This document shows positions 35,319 through 42,765 of a stretch of DNA of 64,000 bases, one piece after another. This stretch comes from Sphingobacterium populi. GTDB taxonomy: Bacteria > Bacteroidota > Bacteroidia > Sphingobacteriales > Sphingobacteriaceae. The stretch spans positions 558,001 through 622,000 of the forward strand of contig NZ_LQXS01000003.1 in the NCBI RefSeq assembly GCF_001586775.1, in the 5' to 3' direction. The notes under the pieces are model-generated. The model had not been told where the DNA came from. It saw only the letters and a program-made list of their open reading frames with translations, and ran no database searches. The position numbers were made by a program, and so were the translations under genes. Every line of letters starts with the position of its first letter. Within the stretch, counting starts at the first letter, position 1.

Positions 35319-36674
35319 ATGAACATCGATCAAATAAGAACAGTTTATTTATTGGGTATTGGCGGCATCGGCATGAGTGGTCTAGCGCGCTATTTCCAAC
35401 ATTTAGGCTGTGTTGTATCCGGTTACGACAAGACAGAAACCGATTTGACCAAGGCTTTGGTCGAAGAAGGTATCGCGGTGTCTTATCGCGATGATGTTCG
35501 CGAATTGCCCGATCATTTGGCTACGCCAAATGAAGAAACATTGATCATTTTTACGCCAGCCGTACCAGCAGATTTGACCTTGAAAAATACATTGATCGAA
35601 CGTGGATTTACCTTGTTTAAGCGTTCGCAGGTACTAGGTTTTATTAGCGCCAGTCGATTCACCATTGCGGTAGCAGGTACACATGGCAAAACGACTACGT
35701 CGACCATGATTGCCCACGTGCTCAAAGATTCTGGATACGATTGCTCCGCATTTTTAGGAGGTATTAGTACCAATTATCAGAGCAACGTATTATACGGTGA
35801 TAATAATACGGTTGTCGTAGAAGCGGATGAATTCGATCGCTCTTTCTTGACCCTGCATCCTAATATTGCGATTGTCACCTCGGCAGATGCTGACCATCTT
35901 GATATTTACGGTGATGCATCGCAACTAGTGGAATCGTTTCAACTGTTTTTAGATCGCGTGGTGGCTGGCGGTACGAAGATCATCAAAAAAGGATTGCCAT
36001 TTGCGGGCGATATCTCATATGCCAATGCAGGTTTAGCAGACGCGTATGCCGATCATATTCAGATCAAAAATGGCGAGTTTTATTTTGACTATTACTCAGA
36101 AAATTTAACGCTCAAAGATATTCGGTTAGGAATTCCTGGATTACATAACATAGAAAATGCAGTTTCGGCAATTACGGTCGCAAATTTGCTAGGCATTAGC
36201 GGCGAAAAGATCATCGCCGCTTTAGGATCATTTCAGGGAGCAAAAAGACGTTTTGAATATATCTTAAGACAGGATGATGCTGTATATATCGATGATTATG
36301 CGCACCATCCTGAGGAGTTGCGTGCTTTTTTAACATCGATGCGCAAGCTATATCCTACAAAAAAGCTGACGGTCATATTTCAGCCGCACTTGTTCACGCG
36401 GACGCGTGATTTTATCGACGGATTCGCAGAAGTGCTTGGGTTGGCCGATACGCTGTATCTAATGGAAATTTATCCGGCGCGCGAGCAACCAATCGAGGGT
36501 GTGAATTCGCAATGGTTGCTGGAAAAGATTGCATTGGATGATAAACACATCATGACGGCGCAAGACATATTGGATACGGTCGAAACGAATCGTCCAGAAC
36601 TGATCGTGACGGTAGGAGCAGGTGATATTGATCGTTTAGTAAAACCATTAAAACAAGTATTGACTCATGCTTAA
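35319..36674 (+). CDS. murC: UDP-N-acetylmuramate--L-alanine ligase
   Basis: This 451-residue Mur ligase attaches the first amino acid, L-alanine, to UDP-MurNAc. Family features are VYLLGIGGIGMSGLARYFQ (10-28), the P-loop VAGTHGKTTTSTMIAHVL, VEADEFDRSF, TSADADHLDIYGD, GAKRRFEYI, IDDYAHHPEEL and VIFQPHLFTRTRDF. It overlaps ftsQ by 8 bases. In the pathway it acts before murD and murE, but gene order does not follow reaction order. Confidence 0.97.
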   Translation: MNIDQIRTVYLLGIGGIGMSGLARYFQHLGCVVSGYDKTETDLTKALVEEGIAVSYRDDVRELPDHLATPNEETLIIFTPAVPADLTLKNTLIERGFTLFKRSQVLGFISASRFTIAVAGTHGKTTTSTMIAHVLKDSGYDCSAFLGGISTNYQSNVLYGDNNTVVVEADEFDRSFLTLHPNIAIVTSADADHLDIYGDASQLVESFQLFLDRVVAGGTKIIKKGLPFAGDISYANAGLADAYADHIQIKNGEFYFDYYSENLTLKDIRLGIPGLHNIENAVSAITVANLLGISGEKIIAALGSFQGAKRRFEYILRQDDAVYIDDYAHHPEELRAFLTSMRKLYPTKKLTVIFQPHLFTRTRDFIDGFAEVLGLADTLYLMEIYPAREQPIEGVNSQWLLEKIALDDKHIMTAQDILDTVETNRPELIVTVGAGDIDRLVKPLKQVLTHA

Positions 36675-37491
36675 TTGGCTCAAAAACATTCCATGGCGCT
36701 TAATCGGTTCGATAACACTCGGATCGGCAGCTTTCGTGGGCGTCATTATGTTGATGGGTTTGGTAGCCAAAAAGGACGCGGCGCAATCGTGCACCGCTTT
36801 ACAGATTATGGTTGAAGGCAAAGAAACTTTTATCGATCAGGCCGATATCACAGCGATAATTGAGCAGCAATACGGTACTGTCGTAGGCCGACAACTTTTG
36901 GATATTCCGCTACAGAAAATTGAAGCATCGTTGAAAGCATTGCCATACGTATCCGGTGCAGATATCCATGTGGATATCAATGGGGTGATGAAGGTGTCGG
37001 TGCAACAGCGCGCCATACTACTTCGCGTAATTAATCGTGTAGGTCAAGAATTTTATGTAGATACCGAAGGAAAGAAGATCCCAACTACGCTTAAATATGT
37101 ACCACATACCATCGTGGCGAATGGCAATATCCGAGAATCGTTTGGCAAGCCGCTCGAAGTAGTCGAGTCGCAAGTAGTAGAAGATTTGGTAGAGATTGTA
37201 CGACATATCAGTACGAGTGAATTATGGAGCAATCAAGTAGTACAGCTTTACGTTAATGAAAGCGGCGATATTGAGTTAGTACCTCGCGTGGGAGAGCAAG
37301 ATTTGATCTTAGGCAATGCTTCCGATCTAGACGACAAATTGCGTAGGCTAGAAGTATTTTATCAGACAATCTTACCAAGAGTAGGCACCGAAGCATACAG
37401 CAAAGTCAACGTCAAATATGCCGATCAGATTATCTGCGAAAGACATGGCGACTGGTTTATCGATAGCCTGCAAATGAAAATGAATAATTAA
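36667..37491 (+). CDS. ftsQ: Cell division protein FtsQ/DivIB
   Basis: This 274-residue bitopic protein has a short cytoplasmic N-terminus, a transmembrane helix at about 12-32 (LIGSITLGSAAFVGVIMLMG), then a periplasmic POTRA-like domain (about 44-120: QIMVEGKETFIDQADI, LPYVSGADIHVDINGVMKV) and a beta-domain with EFYVDTEGKKIP. It links early and late division proteins. Sequence conservation of FtsQ is low, so position (murC, then ftsA) carries part of the call. A 32-base gap separates it from ftsA. Confidence 0.9.
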   Translation: MLNWLKNIPWRLIGSITLGSAAFVGVIMLMGLVAKKDAAQSCTALQIMVEGKETFIDQADITAIIEQQYGTVVGRQLLDIPLQKIEASLKALPYVSGADIHVDINGVMKVSVQQRAILLRVINRVGQEFYVDTEGKKIPTTLKYVPHTIVANGNIRESFGKPLEVVESQVVEDLVEIVRHISTSELWSNQVVQLYVNESGDIELVPRVGEQDLILGNASDLDDKLRRLEVFYQTILPRVGTEAYSKVNVKYADQIICERHGDWFIDSLQMKMNN

Positions 37492-37523
37492 TACCGAAGA
37501 ATAACACAGCAAATACACAGCAT

Positions 37524-38906
37524 ATGAAACCAAAATTTACAGAACTCGAAAAAGAAAATCCAATCGTCGTTGGGTTGGATATCGGTACGACCAAAATTTG
37601 TGTCACAGTGGGGCGTCGCAGTGGCAATACCAAGGTCGAATTACTGGGCGTCGGCAAAGCCGAGTCTGCCGGAGTTAGTCGCGGCGTGGTGGCTAATATT
37701 CAAAAAACGGTAGACAGCATTCGTGAAGCCGTCTCGATCGCCGAAGGGCAGTCGAATGTCGATATCAAGGTCGTAAGCGTAGGGATCGCCGGTCAACATA
37801 TTAAAAGTATACAACATCGCGGTATTGTGACGCGTAACGACGATGACGAAATCGGACGCGAAGATGTGCAACGTCTTATCTCCGATATGTACAAATTAGT
37901 GTTGCCTCCGGGCGAAGAAATTATCCATGTGCTTCCGCAAGAATTTACGATCGATAACGAGCCCGGTATCAAAGAACCGATCGGGATGGCGGGTCGTCGT
38001 GTAGAAGCCAACTTCCACATTATCTCAGGCCGCGTCACTGATATTAAAAATATCAAACGTTGTGTCGATAACTCCGATTTGGAAGTATCTGAATTGATCC
38101 TTGAGCCATTGGCATCATCTGAAGCTGTGTTAGATGAAGAGGAAAAAACGGCTGGCGTAGTATTGGTCGATATTGGTGGTGGTACCACAGATGTGGCCAT
38201 CTTCCACGAAGGAATTATTCGTCATACGGCGGTTATTCCACTAGGTGGTAATATCGTGACCGAAGATATCCGTCAAGGATGTTCGGTATTGCGCAATCAA
38301 GCAGAGCAACTGAAAGTACGCTATGGCTCCGCATTGGCCGATGAGAATAAGGAGAACGAGGTGATCTGTGTACCTGGTATCCGTGGTCGCGAAGCCAAAG
38401 AAATCTCTGTCAAAAATCTGGCATACATCATCCAGGCTCGTATGGAAGAAATCATTGAGCACGTGCATTATGAGATCAAAGCTTCAGGTTACGAAGATCG
38501 ATTAATTGCTGGTATCGTTATTACTGGAGGTGGTGCACAGCTAAAGCACTTAGTGCAGTTGGTAGAATATGTCACCGGCATTGACTGTCGTATTGGCTAT
38601 CCAAATGAGTACTTAGCAAAGACAGATATGCTAAACAAGCAAGCATTTGACGAATTGAAAAGTCCGCTTTATGCGACCGGTATTGGCCTTTTGATCAAAG
38701 GAATTCAAGAAATTGAAGAAGGTGAGAAAAGAGAACTCGAAAAAGAAGCAAAAGTAGGGGCTAGTTCCCGCGCAAAATCCAGTATTAAAGTAAGCGATAT
38801 CGCGAGCGACCAAGGCAGAAAAGAAGGTTGGCTCACGCGTATTTTAGGCAATTGGATTACCGATGGGGAAGATATTGACGATGATAGTTTTATTGGGAAA
38901 AAGTAA
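37524..38906 (+). CDS. ftsA: Cell division actin-like protein FtsA
   Basis: This 460-residue actin-fold ATPase tethers FtsZ to the membrane. It has phosphate 1 VGLDIGTTKICVTVGR (about 15-30), the SHS2/1C subdomain with VSVGIAGQHIKS, phosphate 2 VLVDIGGGTTDVAIF, and the adenosine motif AGIVITGGGAQLKHL. A variable tail ends with the amphipathic membrane-targeting segment EGWLTRILGNWI followed by an acidic stretch DGEDIDDDS. FtsA is about 40 residues longer than in E. coli, mostly in this tail. It is followed by a 140-base gap with DnaA-type boxes before ftsZ. Confidence 0.96.
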   Translation: MKPKFTELEKENPIVVGLDIGTTKICVTVGRRSGNTKVELLGVGKAESAGVSRGVVANIQKTVDSIREAVSIAEGQSNVDIKVVSVGIAGQHIKSIQHRGIVTRNDDDEIGREDVQRLISDMYKLVLPPGEEIIHVLPQEFTIDNEPGIKEPIGMAGRRVEANFHIISGRVTDIKNIKRCVDNSDLEVSELILEPLASSEAVLDEEEKTAGVVLVDIGGGTTDVAIFHEGIIRHTAVIPLGGNIVTEDIRQGCSVLRNQAEQLKVRYGSALADENKENEVICVPGIRGREAKEISVKNLAYIIQARMEEIIEHVHYEIKASGYEDRLIAGIVITGGGAQLKHLVQLVEYVTGIDCRIGYPNEYLAKTDMLNKQAFDELKSPLYATGIGLLIKGIQEIEEGEKRELEKEAKVGASSRAKSSIKVSDIASDQGRKEGWLTRILGNWITDGEDIDDDSFIGKK

Positions 38907-38926
38907 TTTATTAACAACCGTCTCTT

Positions 38927-38967
38927 TTTTCCACAAATTGACAAATGTGGAAAACTCTTGTGGATAA
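38927..38967. promoter_or_regulatory. Cluster of three DnaA-type nonamers between ftsA and ftsZ
   Basis: TTTTCCACA (38927-38935, plus), its inverse TGTGGAAAA (38946-38954) and TGTGGATAA (38959-38967), whose complement TTATCCACA is the perfect DnaA box. The first two form an inverted repeat with a 10-base spacer. All are within 41 bases, 80 bases ahead of the ftsZ start. Confidence 0.5.
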
Positions 38968-39046
38968 TTTGTTAATATTACGTTAGAATTAGAGGGTTAA
39001 ATTCATCGTTGCAACAGGTTGATTTAAAGTATAATAGGTATTAGAT

Positions 39047-40831
39047 ATGTCGATACAATTTGAAATGTTAAAAGAGCAGTCGTCTATCATCAAAGTAGTT
39101 GGTGTAGGTGGCGGTGGTGGTAATGCCGTAAACCACATGTATAAAGCTGGAATTAGTGGAGTTGATTTTATTATATGTAATACGGATGCACAAGCATTGG
39201 AGTTGAGTCCAATACCCAATAAAGTCCAGTTAGGCGCAAGCTTAACCGAAGGAATGGGTGCAGGAGCAGATCCTGATGTAGGCGAAAACTCCGCGATAGA
39301 AAGTATCGAAGATATCAAACGCATGTTGGGTACGAATACCAAGATGTTGTTTATTACAGCAGGTATGGGTGGAGGAACTGGTACTGGTGCAAGTCCTGTT
39401 TTAGCCAAAGCGGCTAAAGAGATGGGCATATTAACCGTTGCCATCATTACTACACCATTCACTTTTGAAGGCAAGCGTCGTAAATCTCAAGCCGAAGAAG
39501 GTTTGGGTGAGTTGCGCAAATACGTCGATTCTTATTTGGTTATTTCCAACGATAGATTACGTGAAATATTTGGCAACCTAACCATGACTGCTGCATTCGC
39601 AAAAGCGGATGACATTTTAACCACTGCAGCCAAAGGTATAGCTGAGATCATTACTATCCCAGGTTATGTCAACGTGGATTTTAAAGATGTGCGCACGGTG
39701 ATGAATGATAGTGGTGTTGCTATCATGGGTAATGCAGTTGCTAACGGCGATGACCGCGCATTGCAAGCCGTTACAGGAGCCTTGGCATCACCATTGTTGA
39801 AAGATAATGAAATTGAAGGAGCACGCTATATCTTATTAAATATCACTTCTGGATCTAAAGAAGTAACGATGGATGAAGTATCGATCATTACCGATTATAT
39901 TCAAGAAAAAGCGGGCTTATCAGCCGACCTAATCTGGGGTAACTGTATTGATGATAATATGGGTGACGATTTGTCGGTTACTATCATCGCAACGGGATTC
40001 CAAACTACGGAAGAACGGGTCAAGGATAAGGAAAAAGAAAAAATTGCACACCGCTTAACACCAGAAGAGTCTAAATCAGCTTTCGTGAAACCCGTTTCTC
40101 AAAATCAGTTTTCGGACAGGCCAAGTCATGCTGAGCCAGTGGTAAAACCAGTAGGTGTTACAAACGCAGCATTCGAGCAGCCTATCCAACAGACAGATTT
40201 ATTTACGGCTAACTCGATCAATAGATCATTTTCTTCTGCGCCGCTAACCCAACCTTCAGCGGTACAACAGCCACAAACGCAACCTTCTTCACGCAGTGCA
40301 GATCATGAAGCGCACGTAGTGCGTCATACCTTGGATCTGAATGAGCAGGAAGAACAAGAGCAAGAGCCGCAAGATACACACGGTTTTGAACTAAAAACAT
40401 CGCCTTCGATGTTTGAGTTCAAAGTGCCTACGGTTTTTGATTCATACCAGCAACCACAAGCATTAGGATCTCAAGAACATTCGCAAGCTGCATACCAGCA
40501 ACCTGCCAATAACTTCGCAGCACCGAGTAGTGCAGCAGCTCCTGTGCCATCAGCATTAGAAGATGCTAAAGCCGAAGAAGCTAATTTCGAAGATCAATTG
40601 ATGAAAACCAAAGAGCGTATCCTTCGCTTAAAAGAATTGAGCATGAAACTGCGTTCTACAAACGGTCTTCAAGAAATGGAAAATGAACCTGCATATAAGA
40701 GAAAGCAAAAATCGTTGGACGACGTACCACACTCTTCGCAATCGCAAGTATCTCGTTTTACTTTATCATTCGATAGTGGTGAAACTGAAATCAGACCGAA
40801 CAATTCATTTCTACACGACAACGTCGATTAG
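39047..40831 (+). CDS. ftsZ: Cell division tubulin-like GTPase FtsZ
   Basis: The protein is 594 residues. The GTPase domain has VVGVGGGGGNAVNHM (17-31), NTDAQAL, the tubulin signature GGGTGTG (108-114), and the synergy (T7) loop NVDFKDVRTVMNDSG (about 208-222). The body ends near 325. A Gln/Pro-rich low-complexity linker of about 250 residues follows (326-575), much longer than in E. coli. The conserved C-terminal peptide ends in RPNNSFLHDNVD, the Bacteroidota form of the FtsA-binding tail. It forms the Z-ring. It is the last gene of the dcw cluster, with its own upstream regulatory gap and tandem terminators. Confidence 0.97.
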   Translation: MSIQFEMLKEQSSIIKVVGVGGGGGNAVNHMYKAGISGVDFIICNTDAQALELSPIPNKVQLGASLTEGMGAGADPDVGENSAIESIEDIKRMLGTNTKMLFITAGMGGGTGTGASPVLAKAAKEMGILTVAIITTPFTFEGKRRKSQAEEGLGELRKYVDSYLVISNDRLREIFGNLTMTAAFAKADDILTTAAKGIAEIITIPGYVNVDFKDVRTVMNDSGVAIMGNAVANGDDRALQAVTGALASPLLKDNEIEGARYILLNITSGSKEVTMDEVSIITDYIQEKAGLSADLIWGNCIDDNMGDDLSVTIIATGFQTTEERVKDKEKEKIAHRLTPEESKSAFVKPVSQNQFSDRPSHAEPVVKPVGVTNAAFEQPIQQTDLFTANSINRSFSSAPLTQPSAVQQPQTQPSSRSADHEAHVVRHTLDLNEQEEQEQEPQDTHGFELKTSPSMFEFKVPTVFDSYQQPQALGSQEHSQAAYQQPANNFAAPSSAAAPVPSALEDAKAEEANFEDQLMKTKERILRLKELSMKLRSTNGLQEMENEPAYKRKQKSLDDVPHSSQSQVSRFTLSFDSGETEIRPNNSFLHDNVD

Positions 40832-40852
40832 TAATCATTTTTAAAATAGAAT

Positions 40853-40880
40853 AAACAGCTTCCTTACCGAAGCTGTTTTT
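40853..40880 (+). terminator. First terminator after ftsZ
   Basis: A 10-bp stem (40853-40862 with 40869-40878), 6-base loop and T-tract to 40880. Confidence 0.85.
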
Positions 40881-40888
40881 GTATATCC

Positions 40889-40908
40889 AAAGACCATGTG
40901 GTCTTTTT
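40889..40908 (+). terminator. Second, tandem terminator after ftsZ
   Basis: A 7-bp stem (40889-40895 with 40900-40906), loop ATGT and T-tract to 40908. Its 3' arm overlaps the expected -33 of the pyrR promoter. Confidence 0.65.
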
Positions 40909-40927
40909 AAAAAAATGGCTAATTTTG
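40897..40927 (+). promoter_or_regulatory. Promoter of pyrR-pyrB
   Basis: TAATTTTG (40920-40927) fits TAnnTTTG; TGTG (40897-40900) lies 19 bases upstream as a one-mismatch -33. Transcription would begin near 40931, giving a leader of about 90 bases. Confidence 0.6.
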
Positions 40928-40966
40928 CCTGAACAAATTCGCATACAAATAGCTCTTGAACCTATC

Positions 40967-41004
40967 GCACCTTGCAATAAAATCAAGAGTTTATTGCAAG
41001 GTGC
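40967..41004 (+). promoter_or_regulatory. Perfect 15-bp inverted repeat in the pyrR leader
   Basis: Arms 40967-40981 and 40990-41004 are exact reverse complements with loop ATCAAGAG. There is no T-run after it, so it is not a plain terminator. It ends 17 bases before the pyrR ATG and could hide the start region or be an RNA target of PyrR (inference). Confidence 0.6.
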
Positions 41005-41021
41005 AAGACGAGCATATACAT

Positions 41022-41567
41022 ATGAAACAATCTTTGCTTTTAAATGGACCTAGGTTTGAGATTACACTCAAACGTCTGTGTCAACAGCTTATTGAGAATC
41101 ACGGTGATTTTAGCGATACCGTTATCATCGGAGTACAACCTCGCGGACCATATATGGCTAACCGGCTTCAGCAGGAGATAAAAACGATTTCTGGTGCTCA
41201 TGTGCATACAGGCGCATTAGATATCACCTTTCATCGTGATGATTTTCGTATGAAAGGATCCAGTCCTTTGCAAGCAAGCCGTACAGATATCGACTTTTTG
41301 GTAGATGACAAAGTCGTAGTTTTTGTAGATGATGTCTTGTGGACCGGACGTACAATCCGGTCAGCGATGGACGCTATACAGTCTTTTGGTCGGCCAAAGA
41401 AGATCGAACTGATGGTACTCGTCGATCGGAGATTCTCCCGCCAACTACCGATCGAGCCAGATTACATTGGCATGCAAGTCGATTCCATTGATGCGCAGAA
41501 AGTCATCGTGAGCTGGCAAGAGACAGATCAGGAAGATAGCGTCGTTTTGATCACAGAAGAAAAATAA
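41022..41567 (+). CDS. pyrR: PyrR, bifunctional pyr-operon regulator/uracil phosphoribosyltransferase
   Basis: The protein is 181 residues from the ATG at 41022. The upstream in-frame ATG at 40956 would run translation through the 15-bp inverted repeat and add 22 unrelated residues. Type I phosphoribosyltransferase fold: IIGVQPRGPYMANRL (35-49), DITFHRDDFRMKGS (67-80) and the PRPP loop VVVFVDDVLWTGRTIRSAMD (98-117). C-terminal LMVLVDRRFSRQLPIEPDYI is typical of PyrR. In Bacillus-type systems PyrR binds pyr mRNA when UMP is high. It is 24 bases upstream of pyrB, which supports a regulatory role here. Confidence 0.95.
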   Translation: MKQSLLLNGPRFEITLKRLCQQLIENHGDFSDTVIIGVQPRGPYMANRLQQEIKTISGAHVHTGALDITFHRDDFRMKGSSPLQASRTDIDFLVDDKVVVFVDDVLWTGRTIRSAMDAIQSFGRPKKIELMVLVDRRFSRQLPIEPDYIGMQVDSIDAQKVIVSWQETDQEDSVVLITEEK

Positions 41568-41591
41568 AGAGAATACAGATCCATATAGCAC

Positions 41592-42527
41592 ATGTCAAGC
41601 ACAGAACAACTCAGTACACGTCACCTATTAGGTATAAAAGATCTTAACGAACAAGATATACAATTGATACTGGATACGGCGTCCAACTTCAAGGATGTGT
41701 TGAATCGGCCGATTAAGAAAGTTCCATCACTTCGGGATATCACGATTGCCAACGTATTCTTCGAAAACTCTACCCGTACGCGGTTGTCTTTCGAGTTGGC
41801 CGAAAAGCGTCTCTCTGCTGATACCATCAATTTTGCGGCGTCCTCTTCGTCAGTAAGCAAAGGCGAAACCTTGATCGATACCGTCAACAACATTTTGGCG
41901 ATGAAAGTAGATATGATCGTGATGCGCCATCCTTATGCCGGTGCTGGAGTATTCTTGAGTAGACATATCAATGCGCAGATTGTAAATGCAGGTGATGGAG
42001 CGCATGAGCATCCTACACAAGCGCTACTAGATTCTTTTTCCATTCGCGAGCGGTTAGGAGATTTGGCGGGCAAGAAAGTGGCTATTATTGGCGATGTTTT
42101 GCATTCTCGAGTCGCGCTTTCCAACATTCTTTGCTTGCAAAAACAAGGTGCAGAAGTAATGGTGTGCGGGCCAACTACCCTAATTCCTAAATACATTGGC
42201 GCGCTAGGTGTAAAAGTAGAACATGATCTCATGAAAGCACTAAATTGGTGCGATGTCGCCAATATGTTGCGCATCCAATTAGAGCGGCAAGATATTGCCT
42301 ACTTTCCTTCGCTCCGCGAATATTCTATGCTGTACGGTTTGAACAAGCAAATTTTAGATAACCTGGATAAAGAGATTGTAATCATGCATCCCGGTCCTAT
42401 CAATCGTGGGGTGGAGATTACATCGGATGTAGCTGATAGTTCGCATTCCATCATCTTAGATCAGGTCGAAAATGGAGTCGCTGTACGGATGGCCGTACTC
42501 TACCTACTTGCCGGCAAACGTGGCTAA
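41592..42527 (+). CDS. pyrB: Aspartate carbamoyltransferase, catalytic subunit
   Basis: This 311-residue enzyme condenses carbamoyl phosphate and aspartate, the committed step of pyrimidine synthesis. The carbamoyl-phosphate motif STRTR is at 60-64 in FFENSTRTRLSFELAEKRL. SVSKGETLIDT carries the loop lysine from the neighbouring subunit, then MRHPYAGA, GAHEHPTQALLDSF (about 134-147) and the aspartate-binding LRIQLER region. MHPGPINRGVEI closes the active site. No regulatory pyrI lies beside it, so it is probably the unregulated trimer type, controlled through PyrR. Confidence 0.96.
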   Translation: MSSTEQLSTRHLLGIKDLNEQDIQLILDTASNFKDVLNRPIKKVPSLRDITIANVFFENSTRTRLSFELAEKRLSADTINFAASSSSVSKGETLIDTVNNILAMKVDMIVMRHPYAGAGVFLSRHINAQIVNAGDGAHEHPTQALLDSFSIRERLGDLAGKKVAIIGDVLHSRVALSNILCLQKQGAEVMVCGPTTLIPKYIGALGVKVEHDLMKALNWCDVANMLRIQLERQDIAYFPSLREYSMLYGLNKQILDNLDKEIVIMHPGPINRGVEITSDVADSSHSIILDQVENGVAVRMAVLYLLAGKRG

Positions 42528-42765
42528 ATTGTGCCTGTTGCGATAAGCAAGTTTGACGGGGCAATTGCGCTTATATCTGTTAAAGTATCGTTAAAACGCA
42601 TACTTATGCACTAATGTTAATAACTTTTGAGGAAAACATAAAGGGTAACTTCTATTTTCGTATGCTGTAGGAATCTGTCGACCGACGTCATGCTCAGGTA
42701 GATGTTGATCGAAAAAGTGACCGTACGAAAGGACGTTATCCAATAAATAGAAAGAATTCGTTTAT

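Noticed and set aside
38989..39474. 161-residue antisense open frame at the ftsZ start
   Set aside because: Its Pro/Thr/Val-rich translation is the mirror of the Gly-rich FtsZ GTPase domain.
40897..41004. Bacillus-type PyrR transcription attenuator
   Set aside because: The only terminators lie upstream of the predicted transcription start, and the leader hairpin lacks a U-tract, so a classical antiterminator/terminator switch is not visible.
40956..41021. 22-residue extension of PyrR
   Set aside because: It would translate the leader inverted repeat and has no resemblance to PyrR N-termini.
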